This document shows, piece after piece, positions 15,435 to 22,509 of a DNA stretch of 41,357 nucleotides (position 1 is its first letter; each line of letters opens with the position of its first letter). A model generated the notes under the pieces. It did not search any database, was not told where the DNA came from, and saw only the letters and a program-made list of their open reading frames with translations. This DNA is from Arsenicicoccus cauae (GTDB lineage: Bacteria; Actinomycetota; Actinomycetes; Actinomycetales; Dermatophilaceae). The position numbers were made by a program, and so were the translations under genes. The stretch covers positions 1-41,357 of the forward strand of contig NZ_WLVL01000042.1 of NCBI RefSeq assembly GCF_009707125.1. The letters are read 5' to 3'.

Positions 15435-15842
15435 ATGACCACACCAACCCTGTTCCACAGCATCCACTTCGACGACGCCGACGCGGGCCTGACCTTCCTG
15501 CGGGCGCTGGGCTTCGACGAGCGCGCGGTCCACCGCGACCCCGACGACCCGAGCACGGTCGCGCACGCCGAGCTCGCCTGGGGCGCTGCCGGTGGCGTCA
15601 TGTGCGGCTCCGCGGGGCGGGCCGTCCCATCCGGCAGCGACTACCAGCGGCGCGTCGGCGTCGCCACCTGCTATCTTGTCGTCCCCACCGACGAGCAGGT
15701 CGACGAGGTCCACGAGCGCGCGCTCGCGGCGGGCGGCACCTCGATCATGGCGCCGTCGGACCAGGACTACGGCGGCCGATCGGCCTCGGTCGCCGACCCC
15801 GAGGGCAACCAGTACTCCATCGGGTCCTACGCGGGGGCGTGA
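15435..15842 (+). CDS. VOC (glyoxalase/bleomycin-resistance) superfamily protein
   Basis: This is a 135-residue protein after a perfect AGGAGG (15421-15426). It has the paired beta-alpha-beta-beta-beta modules of the VOC fold: LFHSIHFDDADAGLTFLRAL, G-F-D-E-R-A-V, then V-A-T-C-Y-L-V-V and a closing A-S-V-A-D-P-E-G-N-Q-Y-S-I-G-S-Y. The D-P-E-G-N-x-(W/Y) ending is diagnostic. These proteins act as metal-dependent lyases, dioxygenases or drug-binding proteins; the role here is unknown. It is probably in an operon with the upstream AraC regulator. Confidence 0.85.
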   Translation: MTTPTLFHSIHFDDADAGLTFLRALGFDERAVHRDPDDPSTVAHAELAWGAAGGVMCGSAGRAVPSGSDYQRRVGVATCYLVVPTDEQVDEVHERALAAGGTSIMAPSDQDYGGRSASVADPEGNQYSIGSYAGA

Positions 15843-15883
15843 GGGCGGGCCGGGGCCGTGCAGCCGTGCCAGGCCCGGGCGCG

Positions 15884-16921
15884 TCAGCGGCGGGGATCGA
15901 TGATCGTGATGCCGGCGGGCGCGGCCGTGTCCATCGCGGGCAGCAGCCGCGCCGCGTCCGCCAGGCCGACGACCCGCTCGACCAGGTCCTGCGGTCGCAG
16001 CGCACCGCCCTCGATCAGCGCCAGCATCCCGGGGTAGTCCGCGGCCGCCATGCCGTGGCTGCCGAGCAGGTCGAGCTCCCAGGCGATCACGCGGTCCATG
16101 GGGAGGCGCGGATGGCCGTCCACGGGCGGCAGCAGACCGACCTGCACGTGTCGCCCGCGTCGGCGCAGGCTGAGCACGGCGCTCGCGGCGGTCTGCTCGC
16201 TGCCCACCGCGTCGACGCTGACGTGCGCCCCGCCGGTCAGGGCCTGCACCTCGGCGGGGACGTCCACCCCGGTCTCGCTGAGGACCGTGCTGGTCGCGCC
16301 CATCGCGGCGGCGCGCTCGAGCGCCCCGACCGACCGGTCCACCGCGACGACCCGCGCCCCGAGCGCGCTCGCGACCATGACCGCGCTGAGCCCGACGCCC
16401 CCGGCCCCAACGACGCACACCCACTCGCCGGGCTGCACGTCGGCACGAGCGGTGAGGGCGCGGTAGGCCGTCGCGAACCGGCAGCCCAGGCTGGCCGCCG
16501 CCTCGGTCGTGACGCCGTCGGGGATGGCGACGAGATTGGTGTCGGCGGCGTGCAGCACCACCCGCTCGGCAAAGGATCCCCAGTGCGTGAATCCGGGCTG
16601 CTCCTGCGCGGGGCACACCTGCGCCTGACCGGTGAGGCACCAGTCGCAGCGTCCGCACCCGCACACGAAGGGCACCGTCACGCGATCGCCGACCCGCCAG
16701 CGCGAGACGCCCGTGCCGACGACGCTGACCACGCCGGCCAGCTCGTGCCCTGGCACGTGGGGCAGCGCGACGTCGTCGTGCCCGGCCCAGGCGTGCCAGT
16801 CGCTGCGGCACAGTCCCGTGGCGTGCACGTCGACGATCACCCCGCCCGCGGGCGGCGCGGGGTCGGCCACCTCCCGCACCTGCAGCGGCCCGGCCAGCTC
16901 GTCCATCACGACAGCACGCAC
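15884..16921 (-). CDS. Zinc-dependent alcohol dehydrogenase
   Basis: A 345-residue medium-chain dehydrogenase/reductase. Catalytic zinc ligands are in G-L-C-R-S-D-W-H and P-G-H-E. The structural zinc cysteines are in V-C-G-C-G-R-C-D-W-C-L-T-G-Q-A-Q-V-C. The NAD(P) Rossmann motif is V-V-G-A-G-G-V-G-L-S-A. It oxidises an alcohol or reduces an aldehyde or ketone; the substrate is unknown. The start is GTG 16921, after GAGGAG in the minus-strand leader. It stands alone, converging with the VOC gene and divergent from the DUF1697 gene. Confidence 0.9.
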   Translation of the reverse strand: MRAVVMDELAGPLQVREVADPAPPAGGVIVDVHATGLCRSDWHAWAGHDDVALPHVPGHELAGVVSVVGTGVSRWRVGDRVTVPFVCGCGRCDWCLTGQAQVCPAQEQPGFTHWGSFAERVVLHAADTNLVAIPDGVTTEAAASLGCRFATAYRALTARADVQPGEWVCVVGAGGVGLSAVMVASALGARVVAVDRSVGALERAAAMGATSTVLSETGVDVPAEVQALTGGAHVSVDAVGSEQTAASAVLSLRRRGRHVQVGLLPPVDGHPRLPMDRVIAWELDLLGSHGMAAADYPGMLALIEGGALRPQDLVERVVGLADAARLLPAMDTAAPAGITIIDPRR

Positions 16922-17057
16922 GCTCGCTCCTCTCGACTGCCCGCGAGTCTAGGTGCCCGCCCGTCGAGCCCGCCCTCCCGCCTCCCAACGGGTGGGTGGG
17001 CGCCTCTCGACGGGGTGGGCGGGGGCGTCTCGGCGGGTGGTGGGGGAGGATGGCGTC

Positions 17058-17588
17058 ATGAGCACCTGGATCGGCTTCCTGCGGGCGATCAACCTCGCCG
17101 GCAAGCGGACGTTCTCGCCCCAGCAGATCGTCGCGTGCCTGGAGGCGGCGGGGTTCACCGACGTCGCCACCCACATCAACACCGGCAACGTGCGCCTCAC
17201 CACGACGACGCGCTCGCGCGACAAGGTCGTCGCCGCGATGGAGCGAGCATTCCTGGACGACCGGGGATTCGAGGTGCCGGTGGCGCTGCTGACGCCGGCG
17301 GAGGTCCGCGCGGTGGCAGACGAGCTGGACGAGGTCGGCGAGGGGCACGAGGGCAGGCACTACGTGTCCTTCCTGCCGCAGGAGCCGTCCGCGGAGGTGG
17401 TCACTGCGCTGCACGCCCTCGAGGCTCCCGGCGAGCGGGTCGTGCCCCGTGGGCGGGCCGTGCACCTGCTGCTCGGCCCCGACTACCACCGGTCGCGACT
17501 CACCAACACGGCCGTCGAGCGCGTCGCAGGGATGGCCACCAACCGCAACCGCACCGTGGTCGAGGCCATCGCGGCCAAGTGGTGCTGA
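17058..17588 (+). CDS. DUF1697 family protein (second copy)
   Basis: This is a 176-residue DUF1697 protein beginning MSTWIGFLRAINLAGKRT, with T-H-I-N-T-G-N-V-R and a C-terminal N-T-A-V-E-R-V-A-G-M-A-T-N-R-N, all typical of the family. GGGGGAGGA (17042-17050) precedes the ATG. It keeps the R-A-I-N motif and the N-R-N end better than the divergent copy at 171-701, so it is the more canonical member. No biochemical function is established for the family. Its stop overlaps a possible small downstream frame. Confidence 0.85.
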   Translation: MSTWIGFLRAINLAGKRTFSPQQIVACLEAAGFTDVATHINTGNVRLTTTTRSRDKVVAAMERAFLDDRGFEVPVALLTPAEVRAVADELDEVGEGHEGRHYVSFLPQEPSAEVVTALHALEAPGERVVPRGRAVHLLLGPDYHRSRLTNTAVERVAGMATNRNRTVVEAIAAKWC

Positions 17589-17806
17589 GACGGGTCCCCG
17601 GATGGGGCAGCTACTTCGCGCCGGAGTGCGAGGGCGCCGCCGCCCTGTGGGCCCAGGGCGCCAACGGCTGGTCCGAGGTGTGGAGCGGCCAGGACACGCC
17701 GACCTGCGCGACCCTGCGGTCCAGGGCGCCGGGCATGCCCACCTCGATCGTCGACAGGTGCGTGGGTGACGCAGGCAAGGCAGAGCCCTGGCGTCCGACG
17801 CGCTGA
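17582..17806 (+). CDS. Small cysteine-containing protein or fragment
   Basis: A 74-residue frame from GTG 17582 overlaps the end of the DUF1697 gene. It includes WGSYFAPECEGAAALW, G-W-S-E-V-W-S-G-Q-D-T-P-T-C-A-T-L-R, and S-I-V-D-R-C. Three spaced cysteines and several tryptophans suggest a folded, perhaps extracellular, disulfide domain rather than random sequence. There is no signal peptide or strong ribosome site, so it is probably the C-terminal remnant of a secreted protein whose front is lost. It is not matched to a named family. Confidence 0.4.
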   Translation: MLRRVPGWGSYFAPECEGAAALWAQGANGWSEVWSGQDTPTCATLRSRAPGMPTSIVDRCVGDAGKAEPWRPTR

Positions 17807-17871
17807 TCGGCTCGAGCCGGGGCGGGGCGCGGCTGCGGAATCGCCCGGCCCGCCCCGGTGTTGGGGAGGGC

Positions 17872-18153
17872 ATGAACGTGAGCGAGATCCTCCCCCCCGG
17901 CGTCGCCCTGCCGCCGGCCGGCACCATCACGATGTTCTCCACCACCTGGTGCGGCTACTGCCGCCGCCTCAAGGGCGACCTCGACCGCGCCGGGATCGGC
18001 TACACGGAGGTCAACATCGAGGACTCGTCCGCCAGCGCCGAGCTGGTCGAGACCATCAACCACGGCAACCAGACGGTGCCGACCGTGCTCTTTCCCGACG
18101 GCAGCTCGGCCACCAATCCCTCGTTGGCCGAGGTCCGTTCGCGGCTCGGCTGA
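17872..18153 (+). CDS. Mycoredoxin (glutaredoxin-like)
   Basis: This is a 93-residue glutaredoxin-fold protein. The active site F-S-T-T-W-C-G-Y-C-R-R-L-K-G matches mycoredoxin-1, which reduces mixed disulfides with mycothiol, the actinobacterial thiol. The substrate-binding T-V-P-T-V-L-F and the GSSATNPS loop are present. A purine-rich GGGGAGGG lies directly before ATG 17872. It is cytoplasmic. It supports an actinobacterial, mycothiol-making host. Slightly longer than typical members (about 80 residues) because of an N-terminal extension. Confidence 0.88.
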   Translation: MNVSEILPPGVALPPAGTITMFSTTWCGYCRRLKGDLDRAGIGYTEVNIEDSSASAELVETINHGNQTVPTVLFPDGSSATNPSLAEVRSRLG

Positions 18154-18177
18154 GTCTGCCGTGACGTCGACCTCGCC

Positions 18178-18687
18178 GTGGTCAGCCGTCTGACGCGGCT
18201 GCTGGTGGTCGCGGACACGCACGCGCCCCGGCGCTGGAAGTCCGTGCCGCCCAGGCTCGTTCCCCTGCTGGAGGGGGCGGACGTCGTGCTGCACGCGGGT
18301 GACGTGTGCGTGCCGGCGGTGCTCGACGAGCTGTCGGCGTTCGCGCCCGTCCGGGTCGTCCTCGGCAACAACGACGGCCCGGAGGTCGCCTCGTGGGGAG
18401 GCGGTGTCCCGGAGACGCTGTCGCTCGAGGTCGACGGCGTCCGCCTCGCGATGATCCACGACGCCGGTCCCCGGCAGGGGCGAGGGCGGCGGATGCGGCG
18501 GCGGTTCCCGGAGGCCGACGTGGTCGTCTACGGCCACTCCCACATCCCCATGGACCTCGTGGAGGACGGGACGCATCTGTTCAACCCCGGGTCGCCGACC
18601 GACAAGAGGCGGCAGCCGCGGCACACGGCCGGGATCCTCGAGATCGCCGCAGGCGAGCTCGTCCGCCACGAGATCGTGGCCCTCTGA
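18178..18687 (+). CDS. YfcE/MJ0936-type metallophosphoesterase
   Basis: This is a 169-residue calcineurin-like phosphoesterase. Metal ligands are in L-L-V-V-A-D-T-H, L-H-A-G-D-V, V-V-L-G-N-N-D-G (N-D variant of GNHD), I-H-D-A-G and Y-G-H-S-H-I-P. The end F-N-P-G-S-P-T-D-K-R is typical of the YfcE group of small phosphodiesterases. GTG 18178 is followed by a second Val codon, and no better start exists. It lies 24 bp after the mycoredoxin stop, so the pair may be one transcript, ended by the hairpin at 18721-18762. Confidence 0.86.
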   Translation: MVSRLTRLLVVADTHAPRRWKSVPPRLVPLLEGADVVLHAGDVCVPAVLDELSAFAPVRVVLGNNDGPEVASWGGGVPETLSLEVDGVRLAMIHDAGPRQGRGRRMRRRFPEADVVVYGHSHIPMDLVEDGTHLFNPGSPTDKRRQPRHTAGILEIAAGELVRHEIVAL

Positions 18688-18720
18688 GGCTGAGGCGTCA
18701 TTGCGCTTGGCGCGCGTCAT

Positions 18721-18762
18721 CGGGTGAGTCCGCTGCTCGTCGACGAGCAGCAGACTCACCCG
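18721..18762. terminator. Bidirectional terminator hairpin
   Basis: An inverted repeat of 42 nt. The outer arms CGGGTGAGTC and GACTCACCCG (10 bp) enclose one mismatch and a 20-bp perfect palindrome centred on CG at 18741-18742. It sits between the convergent phosphoesterase and epimerase genes, 33 bp and 7 bp from their stops, and should terminate both. Confidence 0.75.
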
Positions 18763-18769
18763 ATCCGGG

Positions 18770-19633
18770 TCAGACGGTGAGGCCGAGCCCGGTCAGCAGG
18801 GCGCGGTAGCCCTCGCGATAGGTCGGGTGCTGCAGCGTGAAGCCGGTCGACCGTAGACGCGCGTTGGACAGGCAGCGACCCTCGGCCACGGATCGACCAG
18901 GTGTGCTGACCGACCACGAGATCCCCAGCAACGCAGCGACATACGCGCTCAGCTCGCCGCTGGTGCAGGGCTCGTCGTCGGTGACGACGTAGAGCGGGTC
19001 CGGCGCCTCGGGGCGGGTCAGGAGGTGGACGACGGCGGCCGCCGCGTCGTGCCGGTGCAGCCGGTTGGTCCACCGGTGCGGGTGCGGGTCCTCGCCGCGG
19101 CGCACCTGCGCGACGATGCGGGGCTCGCGGTCGCCGTACAGGCCGCTGAGCCGGGCCACCGTGCCGTGCGGCACCGCCTCCCGGAACGCCGACTCAGCCT
19201 CGAGCAGCACCCGCGACGTCGCGCGTGACGGCTCCGGCGTGGTGGCCTCGTCCACAAGACCGGTGGCGTCGCCATACACCCCGGTCGAGGACACGAGCAC
19301 CGCCCGGCGAGGTGACCGGCCCGCCCGGCAGGCTGCCTCGAGGGCACGGGACATCCCCTCGACGTAGGTGCGCCGGTAGCCGGCCTCGTCGCGCTCGTCC
19401 GCGGTCAGGCAGACCACGAGCAGGTCGGCGGACAGGTCCGGCAGGGGAGCCCGGGGGTCGGTGATGTCGGCGGAGAGGCCGGTCAGCGGAGGCGGCACCA
19501 GGTCGGCGTGGCGACGCACCGCGCGCACGTCGACGCCGGCCGACGCGAGGCGCAGCCCGATCCGGGACCCGAGGTCGCCGCACCCGACGAGCGTGGCGGT
19601 CGCCCGCGCGCCCCCGTCGGGGGCGTCACCCAT
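18770..19633 (-). CDS. NAD-dependent epimerase/dehydratase-like protein (YeeZ type)
   Basis: A 287-residue Rossmann protein. The dinucleotide motif is L-V-G-C-G-D-L-G-S-R-I-G, a GxGxxG variant. Further motifs are V-S-S-T-G-V-Y-G, T-N-R-L-H-R-H-D-A-A-A-A-V and P-L-Y-V-V-T-D-D-E-P. The usual catalytic Tyr-x-x-x-Lys of extended SDRs is not obvious, as in the YeeZ-like subgroup, so the activity is uncertain. Start ATG 19633 overlaps the stop of the upstream DUF2237 gene by 8 bp, so the two are co-expressed. Confidence 0.8.
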   Translation of the reverse strand: MGDAPDGGARATATLVGCGDLGSRIGLRLASAGVDVRAVRRHADLVPPPLTGLSADITDPRAPLPDLSADLLVVCLTADERDEAGYRRTYVEGMSRALEAACRAGRSPRRAVLVSSTGVYGDATGLVDEATTPEPSRATSRVLLEAESAFREAVPHGTVARLSGLYGDREPRIVAQVRRGEDPHPHRWTNRLHRHDAAAAVVHLLTRPEAPDPLYVVTDDEPCTSGELSAYVAALLGISWSVSTPGRSVAEGRCLSNARLRSTGFTLQHPTYREGYRALLTGLGLTV

Positions 19634-20018
19634 CGAGCGAGCTGGTGTCGTCCGGCACGTCGACGGCGTAGCCGCGCAGCACCTCCAGCGGCACGATCCC
19701 CAGCACCGCCTGGTTGGTCGCGGCGAGCCGCACCGGCGCCGCCGCGCCCGCCTCGTGCGCCATCAGCCAGTTGCGCGCCGTCACGCACCAGGTGTCGCCC
19801 GGCCGCAGCCCCGAGAAGCCGTACTGCGGGCGTGGCGTCGACAGGTCGTTGCCGATCGACCGCTGGTGCGCCAGGAACTCGACGGTGACGACCGCGCAGA
19901 TCGAGTGGTGCCCCAGGTCCTCGGGGCCGATGGTGCAGGTCGCGTCGCGATAGAACCCGGTCACGGGGTCCTGCCCGCACTCGTCGAGCGGACCGCCGAG
20001 GACGTTGAGCTGGGTCAT
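19626..20018 (-). CDS. DUF2237 family protein
   Basis: A 130-residue protein of the DUF2237 type: MTQLNVLGGPLDECGQDPVT, G-F-Y-R-D-A-T-C-T-I-G-P-E-D-L-G-H-H-S-I-C-A, then P-G-D-T-W-C-V-T-A-R-N-W-L. Conserved Cys, His and Trp residues suggest metal or substrate binding, but no function is known. ATG 20018 matches the usual family start. It is the first gene of a two-gene operon with the epimerase-like protein. Confidence 0.88.
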   Translation of the reverse strand: MTQLNVLGGPLDECGQDPVTGFYRDATCTIGPEDLGHHSICAVVTVEFLAHQRSIGNDLSTPRPQYGFSGLRPGDTWCVTARNWLMAHEAGAAAPVRLAATNQAVLGIVPLEVLRGYAVDVPDDTSSLDG

Positions 20019-20278
20019 GGGGCCAGTATGCCGGGGCCCGACGGTCGGTGGGGCCTGGGCCCGACGCCGGGTCACCGTCAGGAGGGGTTCCCGGGCGCGG
20101 GGTCCTCTGCCACCCTGGTCACGGGAGGCGAGGGCCTGACGGAGGACGACCCGACCTGGTCGACACACCCGTTGACGCCCGCGCGGTTCGAGGACTTCGC
20201 TTCCTGCACCTCCGCAAGGGATAGCGCACTCAGCGCCCCGCAAACCCTCACGATCCTCGGGGGTGCCCGGGAGGTATG
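20019..20278. other. Intergenic stretch with a possible acetyltransferase remnant
   Basis: About 260 bp with no complete gene. On the plus strand about 20130-20230 reads EGLTEDDPTWSTHPLTPARF and then EDFASCTSARDSAL; the HPLTPARFEDFA part resembles the opening of a GNAT acetyltransferase. It stops within 30 residues with no catalytic core, so if genuine it is only a scrap. The minus strand must hold the DUF2237 promoter, but no clear hexamers were found. Confidence 0.25.
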
Positions 20279-20307
20279 GCGCGCCCCGAGGGCACGGCGG
20301 GGCGCGT
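20279..20307 (-). terminator. Hairpin at the end of the dehydrogenase gene
   Basis: Arms GCGCGCCCCG (20279-20288) and CGGGGCGCGT (20298-20307) pair over 10 bp around a 9-nt loop, reaching the stop codon of the minus-strand NAD-dependent dehydrogenase gene. A likely intrinsic terminator for the FkbM-GNAT-dehydrogenase operon. Confidence 0.6.
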
Positions 20308-21113
20308 CAGGAGTTGAGCGGCCAGTCGTCGCGCACCGGGGCGCCGCCCTCGACCACGTCCTCCGGCTCGTCGGTGCGCTCGGTCCACGAGTCCTGCGGC
20401 CGGTAGCCGAGCTCGAGCATCGTGTTGGTGAGGTCCCAGCGACGGTTGGGGTTGTCCGAGATCGCGTAGTAGAGCCCGAACCTCACCTCGGCCTCGATCG
20501 CGCGGCGGAAGACCTGCTCGCAGTCGTCCTCGCTGAGCCACATGGCGTGGAGCACGTCCTCGTCCGCCTCGAACGGGTCCTCGGACATCCAGCCGATCCG
20601 CAACGCGATGACGTCGAGGCCGTGCTCGTCGTGGTAGAAGCGCCCGAGCGTCTCGCCGAACACCTTGGACACGCCGTAGAGCGAGTCGGGGCGCGGCAGC
20701 TGGTGGGGGTAGACGGGCCACTGCTCGAGCCGGTCGTACATCCCCATCGCGTGGTTGGACGACGCGTAGACCACGCGGCGCACCCCGGCCTGGCGGGCGG
20801 CCTCCAGCACGTTGCGGTAGCCCACGATGTTGGCGGCGAGCACGTCGTCCCAGTCGGACTCGGGGGAAGCCGAACCCGCGAGGTGCAGGACGGTGTCGAC
20901 GCCCTGCATGAGGGGCAGGACCTCGTCGAGGTCCTCGAGGTCGGCGCGCTGCAGCACGCGCTCCTGCTCGTCGTTCCTGGGGGTGCGGCCGTGCTGCACG
21001 ACCTCGTAGTCGTCGCGCAGGCGGTCGGCCAGCAGCAGCCCGATGCCACCGGTCGCGCCGGTGATGAGGATCCGTCGTTTGGTCTGGGTGGTGTCGGTGT
21101 CGGTGTCGGTCAT
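20307..21113 (-). CDS. NAD-dependent epimerase/dehydratase (uronate-dehydrogenase-like)
   Basis: A 268-residue extended short-chain dehydrogenase. The NAD motif is I-T-G-A-T-G-G-I-G, followed by D-L-x-D, L-H-L-A-G, Y-A-S-S-N-H and the catalytic Y-G-V-S-K-V-F (Tyr-x-x-x-Lys). The A-S-S-N-H-A-M-G and W-M-S-E-D-P segments recall uronate/hexose dehydrogenases that oxidise sugar acids. It starts at ATG 21113, overlapping the GNAT stop by ATGA. Last gene of a three-gene coupled operon. The substrate call is tentative, the fold call firm. Confidence 0.82.
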   Translation of the reverse strand: MTDTDTDTTQTKRRILITGATGGIGLLLADRLRDDYEVVQHGRTPRNDEQERVLQRADLEDLDEVLPLMQGVDTVLHLAGSASPESDWDDVLAANIVGYRNVLEAARQAGVRRVVYASSNHAMGMYDRLEQWPVYPHQLPRPDSLYGVSKVFGETLGRFYHDEHGLDVIALRIGWMSEDPFEADEDVLHAMWLSEDDCEQVFRRAIEAEVRFGLYYAISDNPNRRWDLTNTMLELGYRPQDSWTERTDEPEDVVEGGAPVRDDWPLNS

Positions 21114-21601
21114 GGCTCCATCATCGCCCGCAGGTCGGCCCGCATGGCGGGAAAGGCGGTCACGCAGAAGCCTGCTCGTTCGTAGAGCTGCCGCCCGTCA
21201 GCGGTCGCCATCAGCTCCGCGCGGGCCACGCCGGTCTCGCGGGCCCAGGCCATCACCGCGTCGAACGCCGCGCTGCCGTGCCCCTGTCCGCGGGCGTCCG
21301 GCAGCGTGCAGACGTTGCTGACCAGCACGTCCCCGCCGTCCGGCACCCCCGGTGACGGGGCGGCGTCGCGTCGCGCCCCCATCGCGCACGCCACGACGCC
21401 GCCCCGCACCTCCACCACCACGATCCGGTATGCCGGATCGGCCAGCCGCTCGACGAACCACCGTCTCGCGGCCGCCCGCCACCGCGGGTCGTCCGCGGCC
21501 ACCCCCATGGCCTCGAACATGCTCCCGCGCAGCGTCACGAGAGCCTCGACGTCCGCCGCGGCGGCAGGGCGCACCAGGCGGTCGGTCGTGGGCTCGGTCA
21601 C
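21110..21601 (-). CDS. GNAT family N-acetyltransferase
   Basis: A 163-residue acetyltransferase: R-P-A-A-A-A-D-V-E-A-L-V-T-L-R-G at the N-terminus, the V-S-N-V-C-T-L-P-D-A-R-G-Q-G-H-G-S-A acetyl-CoA motif, and Y-E-R-A-G-F-C near the end. GTG 21601 is chosen because its first four bases (GTGA) overlap the stop of the FkbM gene, the same coupling seen at its own end with the dehydrogenase. The acceptor is unknown. The frame is open far upstream, but that region is shadow of the methyltransferase gene. Confidence 0.84.
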   Translation of the reverse strand: MTEPTTDRLVRPAAAADVEALVTLRGSMFEAMGVAADDPRWRAAARRWFVERLADPAYRIVVVEVRGGVVACAMGARRDAAPSPGVPDGGDVLVSNVCTLPDARGQGHGSAAFDAVMAWARETGVARAELMATADGRQLYERAGFCVTAFPAMRADLRAMMEP

Positions 21602-22458
21602 GACGCTCGGTAGCGCGACTCGGTCGACGGGTCCAGCGCGCGCCGGCGCACCAGCTCCCTTATGGCGTGCAGCGCCACCCCACGCTGGTCGTAGACGACG
21701 TGCGCGACCAGCGCCAGGTGGCGCAGCTGCTCGTCGTCGAGCAGGTCGAGGCGCGTGAGGTCTCGGACGTACAGGACGTCGGCCTCGACGAGCTGGCGGG
21801 CGAGTCCCTCGTCGGCGTCGGCCCACTGCACGGGAGCCAGGGGCCAGGTCTTGGTCGACACGAATCCCTGCGGCACGAAACCCTGCTCGCGCAGCTCGAG
21901 GTCGATGTCGGCGAAGGTCGGCTGGTCGCGGTAGAGGCGGTGGAAGCCCACCTCCACCTGGATGCTCGTGGCGCGGGCCAGCGTCTCGCGGCCGCCGCGA
22001 AAGACCATGAGCTCGGCGCCCTGGACGTCGATCTTGAGGTGGTCGAGCAGCTCGATCTCCCGGACGTCGTCGAGACGGGTCGTGGTGAGCGGGATACGGT
22101 CGACCACCGTTGCCAGCCGGGGGAAGTCGACGAGCAGCTCCAGCTGGGCGGGGTCGGGCTCGTAGAGGCTGGAGAAGCCCGAGGAGGCGCACAGGTGCAG
22201 GGTGTGGGTGCCGCCGTCACCGATGGCATAGGGCAGGTAGCGCTCGTGATCGCTTGCGGCGGAACGCAGCCGGGCCAGCGCCGCGGGCTGCGGCTCGAAT
22301 CCCGTGATCCGGCAGGCAGGCTCGCGCAGCAGCGCCAGGTAGGGCGGCTCGTCCTCGAGCGGGTTGGCCCCGACGTCGACGACCTCCGTGAGCCGCGCGG
22401 GCCCGAGCAGGTCTGCGAGGCGGTCGGACTCGCGTCGTGGGGGGATCGTCCCGGGCAT
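21598..22458 (-). CDS. FkbM family methyltransferase
   Basis: A 286-residue S-adenosylmethionine-dependent methyltransferase of FkbM type. Motif I reads V-V-D-V-G-A-N, followed by I-T-G-F-E-P-Q-P and, near the middle, L-L-D-H-L-K-I-D-V-Q-G-A-E-L-M-V, the hallmark K-I-D-V-(Q/E)-G-x-E of the family. Such enzymes O-methylate sugars or polyketide-linked groups; the target is unknown. It leads a translationally coupled operon with an acetyltransferase and a sugar-type dehydrogenase, which suggests a small glycan- or metabolite-modifying set. Confidence 0.85.
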   Translation of the reverse strand: MPGTIPPRRESDRLADLLGPARLTEVVDVGANPLEDEPPYLALLREPACRITGFEPQPAALARLRSAASDHERYLPYAIGDGGTHTLHLCASSGFSSLYEPDPAQLELLVDFPRLATVVDRIPLTTTRLDDVREIELLDHLKIDVQGAELMVFRGGRETLARATSIQVEVGFHRLYRDQPTFADIDLELREQGFVPQGFVSTKTWPLAPVQWADADEGLARQLVEADVLYVRDLTRLDLLDDEQLRHLALVAHVVYDQRGVALHAIRELVRRRALDPSTESRYRAS

Positions 22459-22509
22459 GCTGCTCCTCGTGTCGCGCCGACGGTCCGTCGACCCTAGAGG
22501 TGGTGGCCG

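Noticed and set aside
15327-17945. Minus-strand frame of 872 codons
   Set aside because: It overlaps the VOC, alcohol dehydrogenase and DUF1697 genes in the wrong frame and has low-complexity composition.
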